A stretch of 64,000 nucleotides of DNA from Alphaproteobacteria bacterium CG11_big_fil_rev_8_21_14_0_20_39_49 (GCA_002787635.1 PCXK01000007.1:444872-508871), one strand, 5' to 3'; shown: positions 46,245-57,214, numbered from the stretch's first letter. The notes: a model not told the origin generated them from the letters alone. A program made the numbers and translations.

Positions 46245-47278
46245 TGGAGGAGATATTACAAAGTCCGTTTTTTCAAACTCCGTTCATGGCAGATTATTTC
46301 GTACCTTTTGCGTGGATATTAATAAAAATATTAGTAATAATATTGCCGTTATTGGGTGCCGTTGCGTATCTAACGCTGGCAGAGCGTAAGGTTATCGCAG
46401 CTATGCAGCTTAGGAAAGGACCAAACGTTGTAGGACCTTTCGGGCTGTTGCAGCCACTTGCCGACGGCATAAAACTTATGCTCAAGGAAGTTATTGTTCC
46501 GGCAAAGTCAAATAAGTTCTTATTCGTACTTGCTCCGATGATAACGTTCGTTCTTGCAATGATAGGGTGGGCTGTCATACCTTTTGGCGAAGGGCTTGTT
46601 TTGGCGGATATAAATGTCGGTGTTTTATACCTTCTTGCCATCTCGTCATTGGGGGTTTACGGGGTTATTATAGCCGGTTGGGCAAGTAACTCGAAATATG
46701 CATTTTTGGGGGCTATACGTTCTGCCGCTCAAATGGTTTCGTATGAGGTTTCAATAGGTTTTGCTATTATTACCGTACTTCTTATTGTAGGGTCTTTAAA
46801 TCTTACCGAGATAGTGCTTTATGAAAGGACTCTATTTGAAGATATCCTTTTATTTCCGATGTTTATAATATTTTTTATATCTACTTTGGCGGAAACTAAC
46901 AGACACCCTTTTGATCTGCCTGAAGCTGAAGCGGAAATAGTTGCCGGATATAACGTTGAATATTCATCAATGACATTTGCGTTATTTTTCCTCGGTGAAT
47001 ATGCCAATATGATATTAATGAGCGGCATAACTACAATATTATTTTTAGGCGGGTGGTTGCCTCCTTTCGGAATTTCGGCATTGCAATTTATACCGGGTTT
47101 TGTATGGTTTGCCGCCAAAGTTGCTTTTTTACTTTTTGTGTTTATATGGGTGCGTGCGGCGTTGCCACGATATAGATACGATCAGCTAATGCGACTTGGT
47201 TGGAAAGTGTTTTTACCGATTACCCTTGTTTGGGTAGTGCTGGTATCGGCTTATGTTGTTTTTTTTACCGCTAATTAG
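46244..47278 (+). CDS. nuoH: NADH-quinone oxidoreductase subunit H
   Basis: A 344-residue membrane subunit with about eight helices, [16 protein letters not shown] near residue 46 and [15 protein letters not shown] near residue 210. It carries the quinone entry channel at the join of the two arms. It starts inside the nuoG stop (TAATG). Confidence 0.97.
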   Translation: MEEILQSPFFQTPFMADYFVPFAWILIKILVIILPLLGAVAYLTLAERKVIAAMQLRKGPNVVGPFGLLQPLADGIKLMLKEVIVPAKSNKFLFVLAPMITFVLAMIGWAVIPFGEGLVLADINVGVLYLLAISSLGVYGVIIAGWASNSKYAFLGAIRSAAQMVSYEVSIGFAIITVLLIVGSLNLTEIVLYERTLFEDILLFPMFIIFFISTLAETNRHPFDLPEAEAEIVAGYNVEYSSMTFALFFLGEYANMILMSGITTILFLGGWLPPFGISALQFIPGFVWFAAKVAFLLFVFIWVRAALPRYRYDQLMRLGWKVFLPITLVWVVLVSAYVVFFTAN

Positions 47279-47288
47279 AAGTTATTAA

Positions 47289-47774
47289 ATGTTAAGTGAT
47301 AAATCAGCTCAGTCTGTTTTTTTGAAAGAAATATTAAGTGGAATGATGCTTACGCTTAAATATATGTTTAAGCCTAAGGTTACTATTAATTATCCTTTTG
47401 AAAAAGGTCCTCTTTCTCCAAGGTTCAGGGGAGAACATGCCCTTCGCCGCTATTCCAACGGTGAAGAACGCTGTATTGCGTGTAAGTTATGTGAGGCTGT
47501 TTGCCCTGCTCAGGCGATAACTATTGAGGCGGAGGAAAGGGAGGACGGCAGCCGTCGCACGACAAAATATGATATAGACATGATAAAGTGCATTTATTGC
47601 GGTCTGTGTGAAGAAGCGTGTCCTGTAGATGCCATTGTTGAAGGACCTAATTTTGAATATGCTACGGAAACACGTGAAGAGCTATATTATAACAAAGAAA
47701 AGCTGCTTGAAAATGGCGATAAGTGGGAACAAGAGCTGGCTATGAGGCTGGAACTTGACGCACCTTACAGGTAA
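47289..47774 (+). CDS. nuoI: NADH-quinone oxidoreductase subunit I
   Basis: A 161-residue ferredoxin-type subunit. C62, C65, C68 and C72, and C101, C104, C107 and C111, hold clusters N6a and N6b. It sits between NuoG and NuoB in the electron chain. Confidence 0.97.
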   Translation: MLSDKSAQSVFLKEILSGMMLTLKYMFKPKVTINYPFEKGPLSPRFRGEHALRRYSNGEERCIACKLCEAVCPAQAITIEAEEREDGSRRTTKYDIDMIKCIYCGLCEEACPVDAIVEGPNFEYATETREELYYNKEKLLENGDKWEQELAMRLELDAPYR

Positions 47775-47790
47775 AATTCGGAAGTAAATT

Positions 47791-48399
47791 ATGTTAATTG
47801 CCAATTTATTATTTTATATATTATCATTTGTGCTGATTTTTTCGGCAATAGTTGTGATAACTGTAAAAAATCCGGTTCATTCGGTGTTGTTTTTAATACT
47901 GGCATTTTTTAATTCTGCGGGTCTATTCTTAATGCTGGGTGCGGAATTTATATCCATGTTAATTATAATAGTCTATGTCGGAGCTGTTGCGGTTTTATTC
48001 CTTTTTGTGGTGATGATGCTGGATATTGATTTTGAGGCGATGAGTCGGGGATTTGTCAGGCACTTGCCGATATTGCTTTTAGTTTCTGCTGTAATGCTTG
48101 CCGAGTTAATAATGGTTATACAGGTATCATCGGAGTTTACATCGGTAAAGTCCGTAGTATCGTCTAAAATTCCTTCCGACATTACAAATACCGAAGCTAT
48201 AGGAAGAATATTATATACCGATTATATTTATCCGTTCCAATTATCGGGAATAATTTTACTTGTTGCTATGATAGGGGCTATCGTCCTTACACACAGGACA
48301 CGTCCTGGTGTGAAAAAACAGAATATATCCAAACAGGTGTCCAGAAGTCGTAAAGACGGAGTGGAGCTTGTTAAAGTACAGTCAAAGAAGGGGGTGTAA
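47791..48399 (+). CDS. nuoJ: NADH-quinone oxidoreductase subunit J
   Basis: A 202-residue membrane subunit with five helices and the conserved GAEFISMLIIIVYVGAVAVLFLFVVMM block. It is part of the proton-pumping membrane arm. A basic C-terminal tail of about 30 residues extends beyond the last helix. Confidence 0.96.
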   Translation: MLIANLLFYILSFVLIFSAIVVITVKNPVHSVLFLILAFFNSAGLFLMLGAEFISMLIIIVYVGAVAVLFLFVVMMLDIDFEAMSRGFVRHLPILLLVSAVMLAELIMVIQVSSEFTSVKSVVSSKIPSDITNTEAIGRILYTDYIYPFQLSGIILLVAMIGAIVLTHRTRPGVKKQNISKQVSRSRKDGVELVKVQSKKGV

Positions 48400-48711
48400 A
48401 TGCCTGAAGTCGGTTTAACCCATTATCTGATATTGGCAGCATGCTTATTTGTTATAGGAATAAGCGGTGTGTTCATTAACAGGAAAAATATAATAACTTT
48501 GTTGATGTCGCTGGAATTAATGCTTCTGGCTGTGAACATTAATTTTGTGGCATTTTCTTATTATCTGGACGATCTTGTAGGACAGATATTTACAATATTT
48601 ATACTGACCGTTGCAGCCGCAGAGGCTGCTATAGGTTTGGCCATACTGGTTATTTATTATAGAAATCGCGGAAGTATTTCCGTAGAAGATGTAAACATGA
48701 TGAAGGGCTAA
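48400..48711 (+). CDS. nuoK: NADH-quinone oxidoreductase subunit K
   Basis: A 103-residue subunit with three helices and two buried glutamates ([12 protein letters not shown] and [11 protein letters not shown]) that take part in proton transfer. It starts directly after nuoJ. Confidence 0.97.
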   Translation: MPEVGLTHYLILAACLFVIGISGVFINRKNIITLLMSLELMLLAVNINFVAFSYYLDDLVGQIFTIFILTVAAAEAAIGLAILVIYYRNRGSISVEDVNMMKG

Positions 48712-48715
48712 TCAA

Positions 48716-50653
48716 GTGATTGCAGCAGTAGTTTTCATACCGTTATTAACGGCTTTTTATGTGGGAATGATGTCGAGGACGATATCTAATAAGTCTGCAC
48801 AGCTTATAACTTGTGGAGGCTTGCTTGCGTCGGCTTTTTTATCGACGATATTGTTCTATGACGTTGCTATAATGGGGCAGGCACAGATTGCCGATATTAC
48901 AAGATGGATTGATTCGGGGACATTCAGTGTTTCATGGTCGCTTAGGGTTGATAGCCTGACTGCCGTAATGCTCGTTCTGGTAACGTGGGTTTCGTCTATA
49001 GTACATATTTATTCGGTGGGGTATATGAGTCATGACCCTCACCTGCCAAGATTCATGGCTTACCTTTCTTTATTTACGTTTTTTATGTTAATGCTGGTAA
49101 CAAGTGATAACTTCCTGCAATTATTCTTCGGCTGGGAAGGTGTGGGGCTTAGTTCATATCTGTTGATAGGATTCTGGTATAAAAAACAGTCCGCAAAAGA
49201 TGCCGCAATGAAAGCATTTATTGTGAACAGGGTAGGGGATTTTGGGCTGATATTAGGAATATTCGCAATTTATATGATATTCGGAAGCCTTAATTTTAGC
49301 GAAGTGTTCGCAAAAACGGACGTCTTCTCAGATAGCGTGATAAATATCTTCGGCGAGCAATATAATGCAATTACAGTGATATGCTTATTGCTGTTCATAG
49401 GTGCTATGGGAAAGTCAGCTCAGCTAGGGTTGCATACATGGTTGCCCGATGCGATGGAAGGACCGACTCCGGTATCGGCTTTAATCCACGCCGCTACAAT
49501 GGTTACCGCCGGAGTGTTCTTAGTTGCCAGATGTTCACCTTTGTTTGAGTATTCGGACTTTGCAAGAGATGTCGTTACAATAGTAGGTGCTGCCACTGCC
49601 ATATTCGCCGCTACAATTGCCGTGACGCAAAATGATATAAAGCGTGTTATCGCTTATTCAACATGCTCACAGCTTGGATATATGTTTTTTGCATGCGGTG
49701 TTTCCGCTTATTCGGCGGGAGTTTTTCACTTGTTAACGCATGGATTCTTTAAGGCGTTGCTGTTCTTGGGTGCAGGTAGTGTTATACATGCATTATCAAA
49801 TGAACAGGACTTGAGAAAAATGGGCGGCATATGGAAAAAAATACCTAAAACATATACTTTGATGTGGATAGGTTCGTTAGCACTGGCAGGCGTTTTCCCA
49901 TTTGCAGGGTTTTATTCAAAAGATATGATTTTAGAATCGGCTTATGCGTCAGGGGGAATGGGCGGTTATGCCTATTGGGTGGGTATTGCGGCAGCGTTTT
50001 TAACCGCATTTTATTCATGGAGGCTGATTATAATGGCATTCCACGGCAAGCCAAGAGCCTCTAAGGAAGTTATGAGCCATGTGCATGAATCACCGAGTGT
50101 TATGTTAATACCTCTATACGTGTTGGCAATAGGGGCTATGTTCTCCGGAGCCTTGGGGTATTATATATTAGGAATTGTTGACCATGACCTTGCTTTTTGG
50201 AACGGTGCAATAACTGTTTTTGAACATAATAACCCTCTTGAAGATGCTCATAATGTACCGTTGCATATAAAACTTATGCCTGCGATTGCAGGACTGCTTG
50301 GAATAGGACTGGCTTATTTTATTTATATGTTTAATCCTGTTATCGCAGTATCTTTATCCGAAGCTTTAAATCCCGTATATAAGTTTTTGTTAAATAAGTG
50401 GTATATAGATGAGTTATACAACTTCCTGTTTGTAACTCCTGCGAAAAAGATAGGCTCCTCATTATGGAAGGTAGGAGATGCCATCATTGTTGACGGAGGT
50501 GGACCAAACGGTGCTGCATGGATAGTCAGGAAATTATCGGGTACTGTCGGGAAGATACAATCAGGTCTTGTTTACCACTATGCGTTAATAATGATACTTG
50601 GTTTGTTCGGACTGATAAGTTGGTTTGTTGTTAAGAATATATTTGGTGTTTAG
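48716..50653 (+). CDS. nuoL: NADH-quinone oxidoreductase subunit L
   Basis: A 645-residue antiporter-like subunit with about 16 helices, GWEGVGLSSYLLIGFW near residue 140 and HAATMVTAGVFL. It ends in the long lateral helix region. The GTG start is four bases after the nuoK stop. Confidence 0.96.
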   Translation: MIAAVVFIPLLTAFYVGMMSRTISNKSAQLITCGGLLASAFLSTILFYDVAIMGQAQIADITRWIDSGTFSVSWSLRVDSLTAVMLVLVTWVSSIVHIYSVGYMSHDPHLPRFMAYLSLFTFFMLMLVTSDNFLQLFFGWEGVGLSSYLLIGFWYKKQSAKDAAMKAFIVNRVGDFGLILGIFAIYMIFGSLNFSEVFAKTDVFSDSVINIFGEQYNAITVICLLLFIGAMGKSAQLGLHTWLPDAMEGPTPVSALIHAATMVTAGVFLVARCSPLFEYSDFARDVVTIVGAATAIFAATIAVTQNDIKRVIAYSTCSQLGYMFFACGVSAYSAGVFHLLTHGFFKALLFLGAGSVIHALSNEQDLRKMGGIWKKIPKTYTLMWIGSLALAGVFPFAGFYSKDMILESAYASGGMGGYAYWVGIAAAFLTAFYSWRLIIMAFHGKPRASKEVMSHVHESPSVMLIPLYVLAIGAMFSGALGYYILGIVDHDLAFWNGAITVFEHNNPLEDAHNVPLHIKLMPAIAGLLGIGLAYFIYMFNPVIAVSLSEALNPVYKFLLNKWYIDELYNFLFVTPAKKIGSSLWKVGDAIIVDGGGPNGAAWIVRKLSGTVGKIQSGLVYHYALIMILGLFGLISWFVVKNIFGV

Positions 50654-50669
50654 GTAAAAAAGTATAAAT

Positions 50670-52166
50670 ATGAGTGAATTTCCAATCCTTTCGATATTGA
50701 TTTTCTTGCCGTTAATAGGTGCATTATTCATTGCCTTTTTTGTTAGGGGTGATGACAAAAATGCTATCAATAATGCCAAGAATACCGCATTATGGGTTAC
50801 TATAGGTACATTCGTGTTCTCATTGTCATTGTGGCTAGGTTTTGATAGCACTACTCATGAATTTCAATTCGTTCATAAAACAGCGTGGATAAAGGGATAT
50901 AATATTTATTATTATCTGGGAATTGACGGAATATCCCTGTTTTTTGTATTGCTTACAACCTTCTTAATGCCGATATGCATATTAGCAGGGTGGAACACCA
51001 TCACTAAACGTGTGCGTGAGTATATGATAGCATTCCTATTGCTGGAGACTATGATAATAGGGGTGTTTTGTGCATTGGATTTCATACTGTTCTACATATT
51101 CTTTGAGGCGGTTCTTATACCTATGTTCCTGATAATAGGAGTTTGGGGAGGCGAACAAAGAATATACGCTTCATTTAAATTCTTCCTTTATACATTGACA
51201 GGCTCGGTTCTTCTGCTGGTTGCAATGCTGTATATGTATAATATTACCGGAACATCGGAAATACCCGTGCTAATGGAACAAATTCCGCATCTGCCGTTAT
51301 ATATCCAAAAATGGTTATGGCTGGCGTTATTTGCGTCTTTTGCGGTAAAAGTACCTATGTGGCCGGTGCATACATGGCTGCCCGATGCACACGTTCAGGC
51401 TCCGACGGCAGGTTCGGTAATTCTTGCCGGTATATTGCTGAAGTTGGGCGGTTACGGGTTCTTGCGTCTTTCATTGCCGTTATTGCCTGATGCTAGTGTT
51501 CATTACGCAGACCTTGTATTTTTCCTAAGTGTTGTTGCGATAATTTATACTTCGCTAGTGGCTTTGGTGCAAACAGACATGAAAAAGCTTATTGCATACT
51601 CATCGGTTGCACATATGGGATTTGTGACATTAGGTACATTTGCCCTAAACAGGCAGGGAATTGAGGGAAGTTTGGTTGTTATGATAAGTCACGGGCTTGT
51701 TTCAGCGGCGTTATTCCTTTGTGTGGGAAGTTTATATGACCGTGTCCACACCAAAGAAATCAAAAAATATGGCGGTGTTGTTGAAAGAATGCCACGATTT
51801 GCCATGTTGTTCATGTTATTTACAATGGCATCTATAGGCTTGCCCGGAACAAGCGGATTCGTAGGTGAATTATTGTCCCTTGTCGGTGTTTTTCAGGTAA
51901 ATAAAATGGTAACGGCTCTGGCTGCAACCGGAGTTATATTAGGAGCTGCATATATGCTATGGCTATATGCAAGGGTCGTTTTTGGTGAAATAACAAATAA
52001 AGATGTCGATAAAATGAAAGATATAGGTGTCCGTGAGGGTATAATGTATGTTTCAATCGCAGTTTTAGTAATAATATTAGGTGTATATCCTGCCGTAATA
52101 ACGGATCTTATGAGTGAATCGGTCATTCATCTGGTGCGGCAGATAAACATTGGAACGTTAAACTAA
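50670..52166 (+). CDS. nuoM: NADH-quinone oxidoreductase subunit M
   Basis: A 498-residue antiporter-like proton-pumping subunit. FFEAVLIPMFLIIGVWGG near residue 145 holds the key glutamate, and HTWLPDAHVQAPTAGSV is the family signature. Confidence 0.96.
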   Translation: MSEFPILSILIFLPLIGALFIAFFVRGDDKNAINNAKNTALWVTIGTFVFSLSLWLGFDSTTHEFQFVHKTAWIKGYNIYYYLGIDGISLFFVLLTTFLMPICILAGWNTITKRVREYMIAFLLLETMIIGVFCALDFILFYIFFEAVLIPMFLIIGVWGGEQRIYASFKFFLYTLTGSVLLLVAMLYMYNITGTSEIPVLMEQIPHLPLYIQKWLWLALFASFAVKVPMWPVHTWLPDAHVQAPTAGSVILAGILLKLGGYGFLRLSLPLLPDASVHYADLVFFLSVVAIIYTSLVALVQTDMKKLIAYSSVAHMGFVTLGTFALNRQGIEGSLVVMISHGLVSAALFLCVGSLYDRVHTKEIKKYGGVVERMPRFAMLFMLFTMASIGLPGTSGFVGELLSLVGVFQVNKMVTALAATGVILGAAYMLWLYARVVFGEITNKDVDKMKDIGVREGIMYVSIAVLVIILGVYPAVITDLMSESVIHLVRQINIGTLN

Positions 52167-52175
52167 GAGAAAATT

Positions 52176-53621
52176 ATGTTATCATTAACTAATTATAATA
52201 TAATCAATATATTACCTGAGATTCTGATATTGCTTTCATCTTTGGTATTGTTGCTTATAGGGGTATTTAACGGTAATTCGTTTGCGTTAAAACAAATCGG
52301 TCTATCCAAATTTATACTGGTGTTTGTGGCGGTAGCGATTGTTATGATTCCAAACGAGAGTAATGTTAGCTTTAATAACATGTTCATTACGAACGGATAT
52401 ACAAACTTGTCTAAGTATCTCGTTTTAATCGGCGGTTTGATGACCTTGTTTCTTGCAAGCGGTTTTTACAAAGATGACAAGAATAAAATATGTGAATTTC
52501 CCGTATTAATATTACTCGCAATTGCCGGTATGTTCCTGATGATATCCGCAAACGGCTTGCTTTCATTTTATATGGGGCTTGAGCTTCAAAGCCTTGCGTT
52601 ATACATACTTGCGGCAATAAACCGTAATGATGAAAAGTCATCGGAGGCAGGGTTGAAATACTTTATTCTCGGTGCCGTATCCTCAGGTATCATACTTTAC
52701 GGCTGTTCATTGATATACGGCTTTGCAGGTACTGAAAATTTTGATAATTTAAGAGTATTATATTCAGAACAAAAGGAATTGTCGGTTGGTGTTTTGGTGG
52801 GAATGATATTCTTGATTACAGGAATATGCTTTAAAATTTCCGCCGTGCCTTTTCACATGTGGACACCTGATGTTTATGAAGGCTCGCCAATGCCTGTTAC
52901 GGCATTTTTCGCCGTAGCACCTAAAATTGCCGCCGTGTCTGTTTTCACAAGGCTGTTGCTGGAACCTTTTGCCGATGCCGTAAGTCAGTGGCAACAAATA
53001 ATAATATTTATATCGGCAGCTTCCATGATAGTAGGTGCTTTGGGAGCGATAGGGCAGCTAAATATAAAAAGGCTAATCGCATACAGCTCAATAGGGCATA
53101 TCGGATATATACTGGTCGGTCTTGCCGCCGCAAGCAGGGAAGGGGTTATGTCCATATTGTTCTATTTAATTATATATATGACTTTGAGTGTAGGCATATT
53201 TGCCTGCATTATGATGATAAAAAGAAAAGAGGGTGAATCAGAAGACATATACTCACTATCGGGTCTTGCCAAAAGCAAACCTTATCTGGCGTTATTTATT
53301 GCGATATTAATGCTGTCAATGGCGGGAATTCCTCCATTTGCAGGGTTCTTCGGTAAGTTCTTTATCTTTAAAGCGGCTATTGAATCGCAATTATATGTGC
53401 TTGCCGTAATAGGCGTTTTGTCAAGTGTGATAGCTGCTTTTTATTACTTGAGGATAATAAAAATAATGTATTTTGATGAATCGGTGGTTCCGCTTGAAAA
53501 TAATGATGCCGGTCATATAAAGCATATAGCATTTGTATCTGCGATGTTTAACGCATTAATGTTTTTGGGCTTTTCGTTCCTGTTAAACTATACTTTAAAT
53601 GCTGCGGCATGGCTGTTTTAG
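52176..53621 (+). CDS. nuoN: NADH-quinone oxidoreductase subunit N
   Basis: A 481-residue antiporter-like subunit with MGLELQSLALYILAA near residue 130 and HMWTPDVYEGSPMPVTAF. It is the last complex I gene. Its end overlaps birA by 13 bp, so downstream genes ride on the same message. Confidence 0.96.
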   Translation: MLSLTNYNIINILPEILILLSSLVLLLIGVFNGNSFALKQIGLSKFILVFVAVAIVMIPNESNVSFNNMFITNGYTNLSKYLVLIGGLMTLFLASGFYKDDKNKICEFPVLILLAIAGMFLMISANGLLSFYMGLELQSLALYILAAINRNDEKSSEAGLKYFILGAVSSGIILYGCSLIYGFAGTENFDNLRVLYSEQKELSVGVLVGMIFLITGICFKISAVPFHMWTPDVYEGSPMPVTAFFAVAPKIAAVSVFTRLLLEPFADAVSQWQQIIIFISAASMIVGALGAIGQLNIKRLIAYSSIGHIGYILVGLAAASREGVMSILFYLIIYMTLSVGIFACIMMIKRKEGESEDIYSLSGLAKSKPYLALFIAILMLSMAGIPPFAGFFGKFFIFKAAIESQLYVLAVIGVLSSVIAAFYYLRIIKIMYFDESVVPLENNDAGHIKHIAFVSAMFNALMFLGFSFLLNYTLNAAAWLF

Positions 53622-54328
53622 AATTTGAGTCAATCGACAGCACCAACGAAGAGGCAAAGCGTCGCATCAATAGAGGTGAAATCTTTGATAACACTGTAAT
53701 AAAAGCAGATATCCAATTATCAGGAAAGGGCAAACGTGAAAATAAATGGGCTTCTGATAGCGGCAACCTTTTTTGTTCGATTGTTAAAAAAGTAGATGTT
53801 TCGTTATCTGAGGCCGCTAAATATTCATTTGTAACCGCAATATCCGTGGGCGAAACAATTAAAGAATTCGTTAACGACAAGGCTGAAGTGAAATATAAAT
53901 GGCCTAATGATGTTTTGTTAAATAAAAAAAAGGTATCGGGAATTTTACTTGAATCATTAAAAGATATTAATGGTTCGATATGGATAATAATCGGCACGGG
54001 CGTTAACATTAACAATACCCCTCAAAACCTTGATATTGAACCTGTTAACATCTCTATGTCATGTGGCGAAAGAGTGGCTGTAACCGAATTTTTTGATAAA
54101 TTTCTCATAAACTTCAACAATCAAGAAAATGTCTGGAAAAATCAGGGTTTTTCGTGTATAAGGTCAGCTTGGTTAAATGGTGCGTATAATTTAGGTAAAG
54201 AGATTACGGTTAATTTGCCTGATAAAACTTTTAAAGGAACATTTGAAGGAATCAGCCAAAACGGTGAATTAGAAGTAATTGTCGATGATAAAAAACTTTT
54301 AATAAGCAGCGGTGAGGTTTTCTTTTAA
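53609..54328 (+). CDS. birA: Biotin-[acetyl-CoA carboxylase] ligase
   Basis: A 239-residue monofunctional biotin protein ligase without the N-terminal DNA-binding domain. The motifs SIDSTNEEAK, SGKGKRENKWAS (a loosened form of GRGRRGRxW) and YKWPNDVLLNKKKVSGIL are present. It joins biotin to carboxylase carrier proteins. It is encoded directly behind nuoN, a known alphaproteobacterial arrangement. Confidence 0.93.
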   Translation: MAVLEFESIDSTNEEAKRRINRGEIFDNTVIKADIQLSGKGKRENKWASDSGNLFCSIVKKVDVSLSEAAKYSFVTAISVGETIKEFVNDKAEVKYKWPNDVLLNKKKVSGILLESLKDINGSIWIIIGTGVNINNTPQNLDIEPVNISMSCGERVAVTEFFDKFLINFNNQENVWKNQGFSCIRSAWLNGAYNLGKEITVNLPDKTFKGTFEGISQNGELEVIVDDKKLLISSGEVFF

Positions 54329-54344
54329 TAATTTAATAAGAACT

Positions 54345-55142
54345 ATGTTGTTAGCAATAGATGCAGGAAATACAAATACTGTTCTAGCGGTTTTCCGTGA
54401 TGGGGCTTTAATGTGCCAATGGCGAATATCCGCTAATAATAAGCGGACGGGTGATGAATACTTCCTGTTTTTAGAAAGGTTTCTGGAATCTAACGGTTTT
54501 TCCAAAAATGATATAAATGATGTTATTATATCAAGTGTTGTTCCTCAAAATATCTTTTCATTAAAGACCTTATCAAGAAAGCATTTAAATACCGAACCTT
54601 TGATTATAGGCGAAGATAACGTATTCCTCGGCATAGATATAAAATTGGATAAGCCTAGAGAGGTTGGTGCAGACAGGCTGGTTAACAGTATTGCAGCTTA
54701 TGAGAAATTCGGCGGCAATCTGGTAATAATAGATTTCGGAACGGCGACTACTTTTGATGTTGTCGGCTCAGGCGGGGAATATTTGGGAGGTGCGATATCA
54801 CCGGGTATAAATCTTTCCATTGAGGCGTTGCATAATGCCGCCGCAAAACTACCTTCAATCGATATTTCCAGACCGAAGAAAGTTATAGGGGATTCTACGG
54901 AATCGGCTATGCAGTCAGGCATATATTGGGGATATGTAGGGTTGATTGAAGGAATTGTTACCCGTATTGAAAAAGAATACGCAAAACCGATGAAAGTTAT
55001 ATGTACCGGAGGTCTTGCACCTTTATTTTATGACGCAATCGACAAAATAGAATTTTTGGAAACCGACCTTACAATTGAAGGTTTAAATTTAATTTATAAA
55101 AAAAATAGTGTGAATAATGACTCTAAACTTAAAAAAGCATAA
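54345..55142 (+). CDS. coaX: Type III pantothenate kinase
   Basis: 265 residues from the ATG at 54345 (MLLAIDAGNTNTVLAVF). An in-frame TTG at 54312 overlaps birA and adds residues foreign to the family. The phosphate motif DAGNTNT, GADRLVNSIAA, IDFGTATTFDVV and GAISPGINLS are present. It makes phosphopantothenate, the first step of CoA synthesis. It overlaps the rnj start by 26 bp. Confidence 0.94.
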   Translation: MLLAIDAGNTNTVLAVFRDGALMCQWRISANNKRTGDEYFLFLERFLESNGFSKNDINDVIISSVVPQNIFSLKTLSRKHLNTEPLIIGEDNVFLGIDIKLDKPREVGADRLVNSIAAYEKFGGNLVIIDFGTATTFDVVGSGGEYLGGAISPGINLSIEALHNAAAKLPSIDISRPKKVIGDSTESAMQSGIYWGYVGLIEGIVTRIEKEYAKPMKVICTGGLAPLFYDAIDKIEFLETDLTIEGLNLIYKKNSVNNDSKLKKA

Positions 55143-56790
55143 AAACGATTTGTTGTTTTTGCCTCTGGGCGGCTCAGGCGAAATAGGCATGAACATGAAC
55201 CTTTACTATCTTGACGGAAAATGGCTGATAGCCGATTTCGGTGCGGGATTCGCAGAGGAATATTTACCCGGTGTGGATATGATAGTTCCCGATATCAGTT
55301 TTATACAAAAATATAAAGATGATATTGTCGGAATCGTGCTAACACACGCACATGAGGATCACTTGGGGGCTATACCTTATTTGTGGAACGAGCTTGAGGT
55401 TCCGGTTTACGCAACTCCTTTTACGGCAGCATTTTTAAAAGCAAAGCTAAACGATAACAGGGGAGCAAAAGGCGTAGAGATTCACGAGGTCGAGCAGGGA
55501 AGCAGTTTTAAGCTGGGACCTTTTGATCTTGAACTTGTGCAGATAACGCACTCGGTTCCTGAAATGAACGCTATATTTATAAGGACTAAATACGGAAATA
55601 TCTTCCATTCGGGTGATTGGAAGCTTGACCCGAATCCTATGCTTGGCGACAAGTCGGATATAGAAAAGCTAAAAAAAATAGGTAAGGAAGGTGTCCTTGC
55701 TATGATTAGCGATTCTACAAATGTCTTTAGTCCCGGCACTTCAGGTTCTGAAGGGGACTTGAGGGAAAGTCTGACGAATCTGGTCGGCGAGTGTAAAAAA
55801 ATGGTTATGGTAACTACCTTTGCATCGAACGTGGCAAGGATAGAAAGCATTGCAGTGGCGGCTAAAAATAACGGGCGTAAAGTTATACTTGCAGGGCGTT
55901 CACTTTGGAGAATCGTGCAAGCTGCTAAAGATTCGGGCTATTTGCATGATGCACCCGAGTTTTTGGACACAGATCAAATTAGCAAGCACCCAAGAGAGAA
56001 AATGTTGGTAATATCTACGGGTTGTCAGGGCGAGCCTATGGCGGCTACAAACAAGATTACAAGTGGAACTCACAGGGATATTGTTTTAAAACCGGGTGAT
56101 TCGGTTATTTTCTCATCAAAAATAATACCCGGAAATGACAAGCGTATATTCAGGTTGTTTAATAGCCTTACTAAATTAGGTGTCGATGTTCTAACTGAAA
56201 AAGATCATTTCGTACATGTGTCGGGACACCCTAACGTTGATGATATGAAGCGTATGTATGATATGATAAATCCGCAAATTTCCATTCCCGTACACGGTGA
56301 AGGCGTGCATATGAAAGAGCATGCAAGGCTAGCCAAATCATGGGGAATAAAGCAAGCCATAGAAGTTGAAAACGGTGACGTAGTTAAATTATGTCCCGAA
56401 GGTGCTGAGAAGGTAACAATGGTTAATGCCGGAGAGTTGGGCATAGACGGCAATTTCCTGCTTGCCCCTGACTGCAATATCATGAAGATGCGTCGTAAAA
56501 TGCAAAGGGACGGTATAATAATAGTTACGCTGATACTGAATCAAAATAATTCTTTTGCAATAAATCCTATCATATCGGCTCCCGGTGCGTTGGACATAAA
56601 AGAAGATGATGATATTTTTGAAGATATAATGTATGAAATCGAAGATGCCTTAAAACAAAACGGTAAAGGAACTAAAAAACAGCAATCTGATGACAGAATC
56701 ATAAATGTTACCAGATCGGCAGTGCGTAGAGTTATGAAAAGAGAAGTCGGAAAAACTCCTCCGATTGAAGTTAATATCGAGAGAATATAA
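55117..56790 (+). CDS. rnj: Ribonuclease J
   Basis: A 557-residue metallo-beta-lactamase/beta-CASP RNase. Metal ligands are in HAHEDHLGAIPY near residue 75, then HSGDWKLDPNP, and the beta-CASP tail motif HVSGHPN. It cuts and trims mRNA and rRNA. Its position after coaX is usual in alphaproteobacteria. It shares its last base with the next ATG. Confidence 0.95.
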   Translation: MTLNLKKHKNDLLFLPLGGSGEIGMNMNLYYLDGKWLIADFGAGFAEEYLPGVDMIVPDISFIQKYKDDIVGIVLTHAHEDHLGAIPYLWNELEVPVYATPFTAAFLKAKLNDNRGAKGVEIHEVEQGSSFKLGPFDLELVQITHSVPEMNAIFIRTKYGNIFHSGDWKLDPNPMLGDKSDIEKLKKIGKEGVLAMISDSTNVFSPGTSGSEGDLRESLTNLVGECKKMVMVTTFASNVARIESIAVAAKNNGRKVILAGRSLWRIVQAAKDSGYLHDAPEFLDTDQISKHPREKMLVISTGCQGEPMAATNKITSGTHRDIVLKPGDSVIFSSKIIPGNDKRIFRLFNSLTKLGVDVLTEKDHFVHVSGHPNVDDMKRMYDMINPQISIPVHGEGVHMKEHARLAKSWGIKQAIEVENGDVVKLCPEGAEKVTMVNAGELGIDGNFLLAPDCNIMKMRRKMQRDGIIIVTLILNQNNSFAINPIISAPGALDIKEDDDIFEDIMYEIEDALKQNGKGTKKQQSDDRIINVTRSAVRRVMKREVGKTPPIEVNIERI

Positions 56791-57209
56791 TGATCAGTTG
56801 TACTCGTAAGCTGCATTTTGATTCAGCTCACAGAATCGTTAATCATGAAAGCAAATGTAAGTATGTGCATGGTCACAGATATGTTGTGGACGCTACATTT
56901 GCAGCAAAAGAACTAGATGACTTAGGAAGAATAGTCGATTTTGGCGTTATAAAAGAAAAACTTGGAAAATGGGTGGACGATAACTGGGATCATAATATTA
57001 TTTTATGGGAAAAGGATAAGTCATTAGGTGATGTTATAGAAAAACAAACCAATCAAAAAGTTTTTTACCTTCCTACTAACCCTACCGCTGAAAATATTGC
57101 AGATTATCTTTTAAATACAGTGTGTAAGGAGTTGTTCTTTGATTCTGAGGTTGAGTGTGTTAAGATTAAGGTCTTTGAAACACCGAACTGCTACGCCGAG
57201 GCTGTCTAA
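56790..57209 (+). CDS. 6-pyruvoyl-tetrahydropterin synthase / QueD-like
   Basis: A 139-residue protein with zinc ligands H14, H27 and H29, and Cys23 in the C-x3-HGH pattern, the likely catalytic cysteine. This fits 6-carboxy-tetrahydropterin synthase (QueD) in queuosine synthesis or a related pterin enzyme. No other queuosine gene is in the window, so the pathway is open. Its start overlaps the rnj stop. Confidence 0.85.
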   Translation: MISCTRKLHFDSAHRIVNHESKCKYVHGHRYVVDATFAAKELDDLGRIVDFGVIKEKLGKWVDDNWDHNIILWEKDKSLGDVIEKQTNQKVFYLPTNPTAENIADYLLNTVCKELFFDSEVECVKIKVFETPNCYAEAV

Positions 57210-57214
57210 AAAAT

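Noticed and set aside
39520-53621. A missing or rearranged complex I gene
   Set aside because: All fourteen subunits A to N are present in the standard order with intact cluster-ligand motifs where visible.
54312-54344. Longer coaX start at the TTG
   Set aside because: It lies inside birA, lacks a ribosome site, and adds residues before the conserved start DAGNTNT block that the family does not have.
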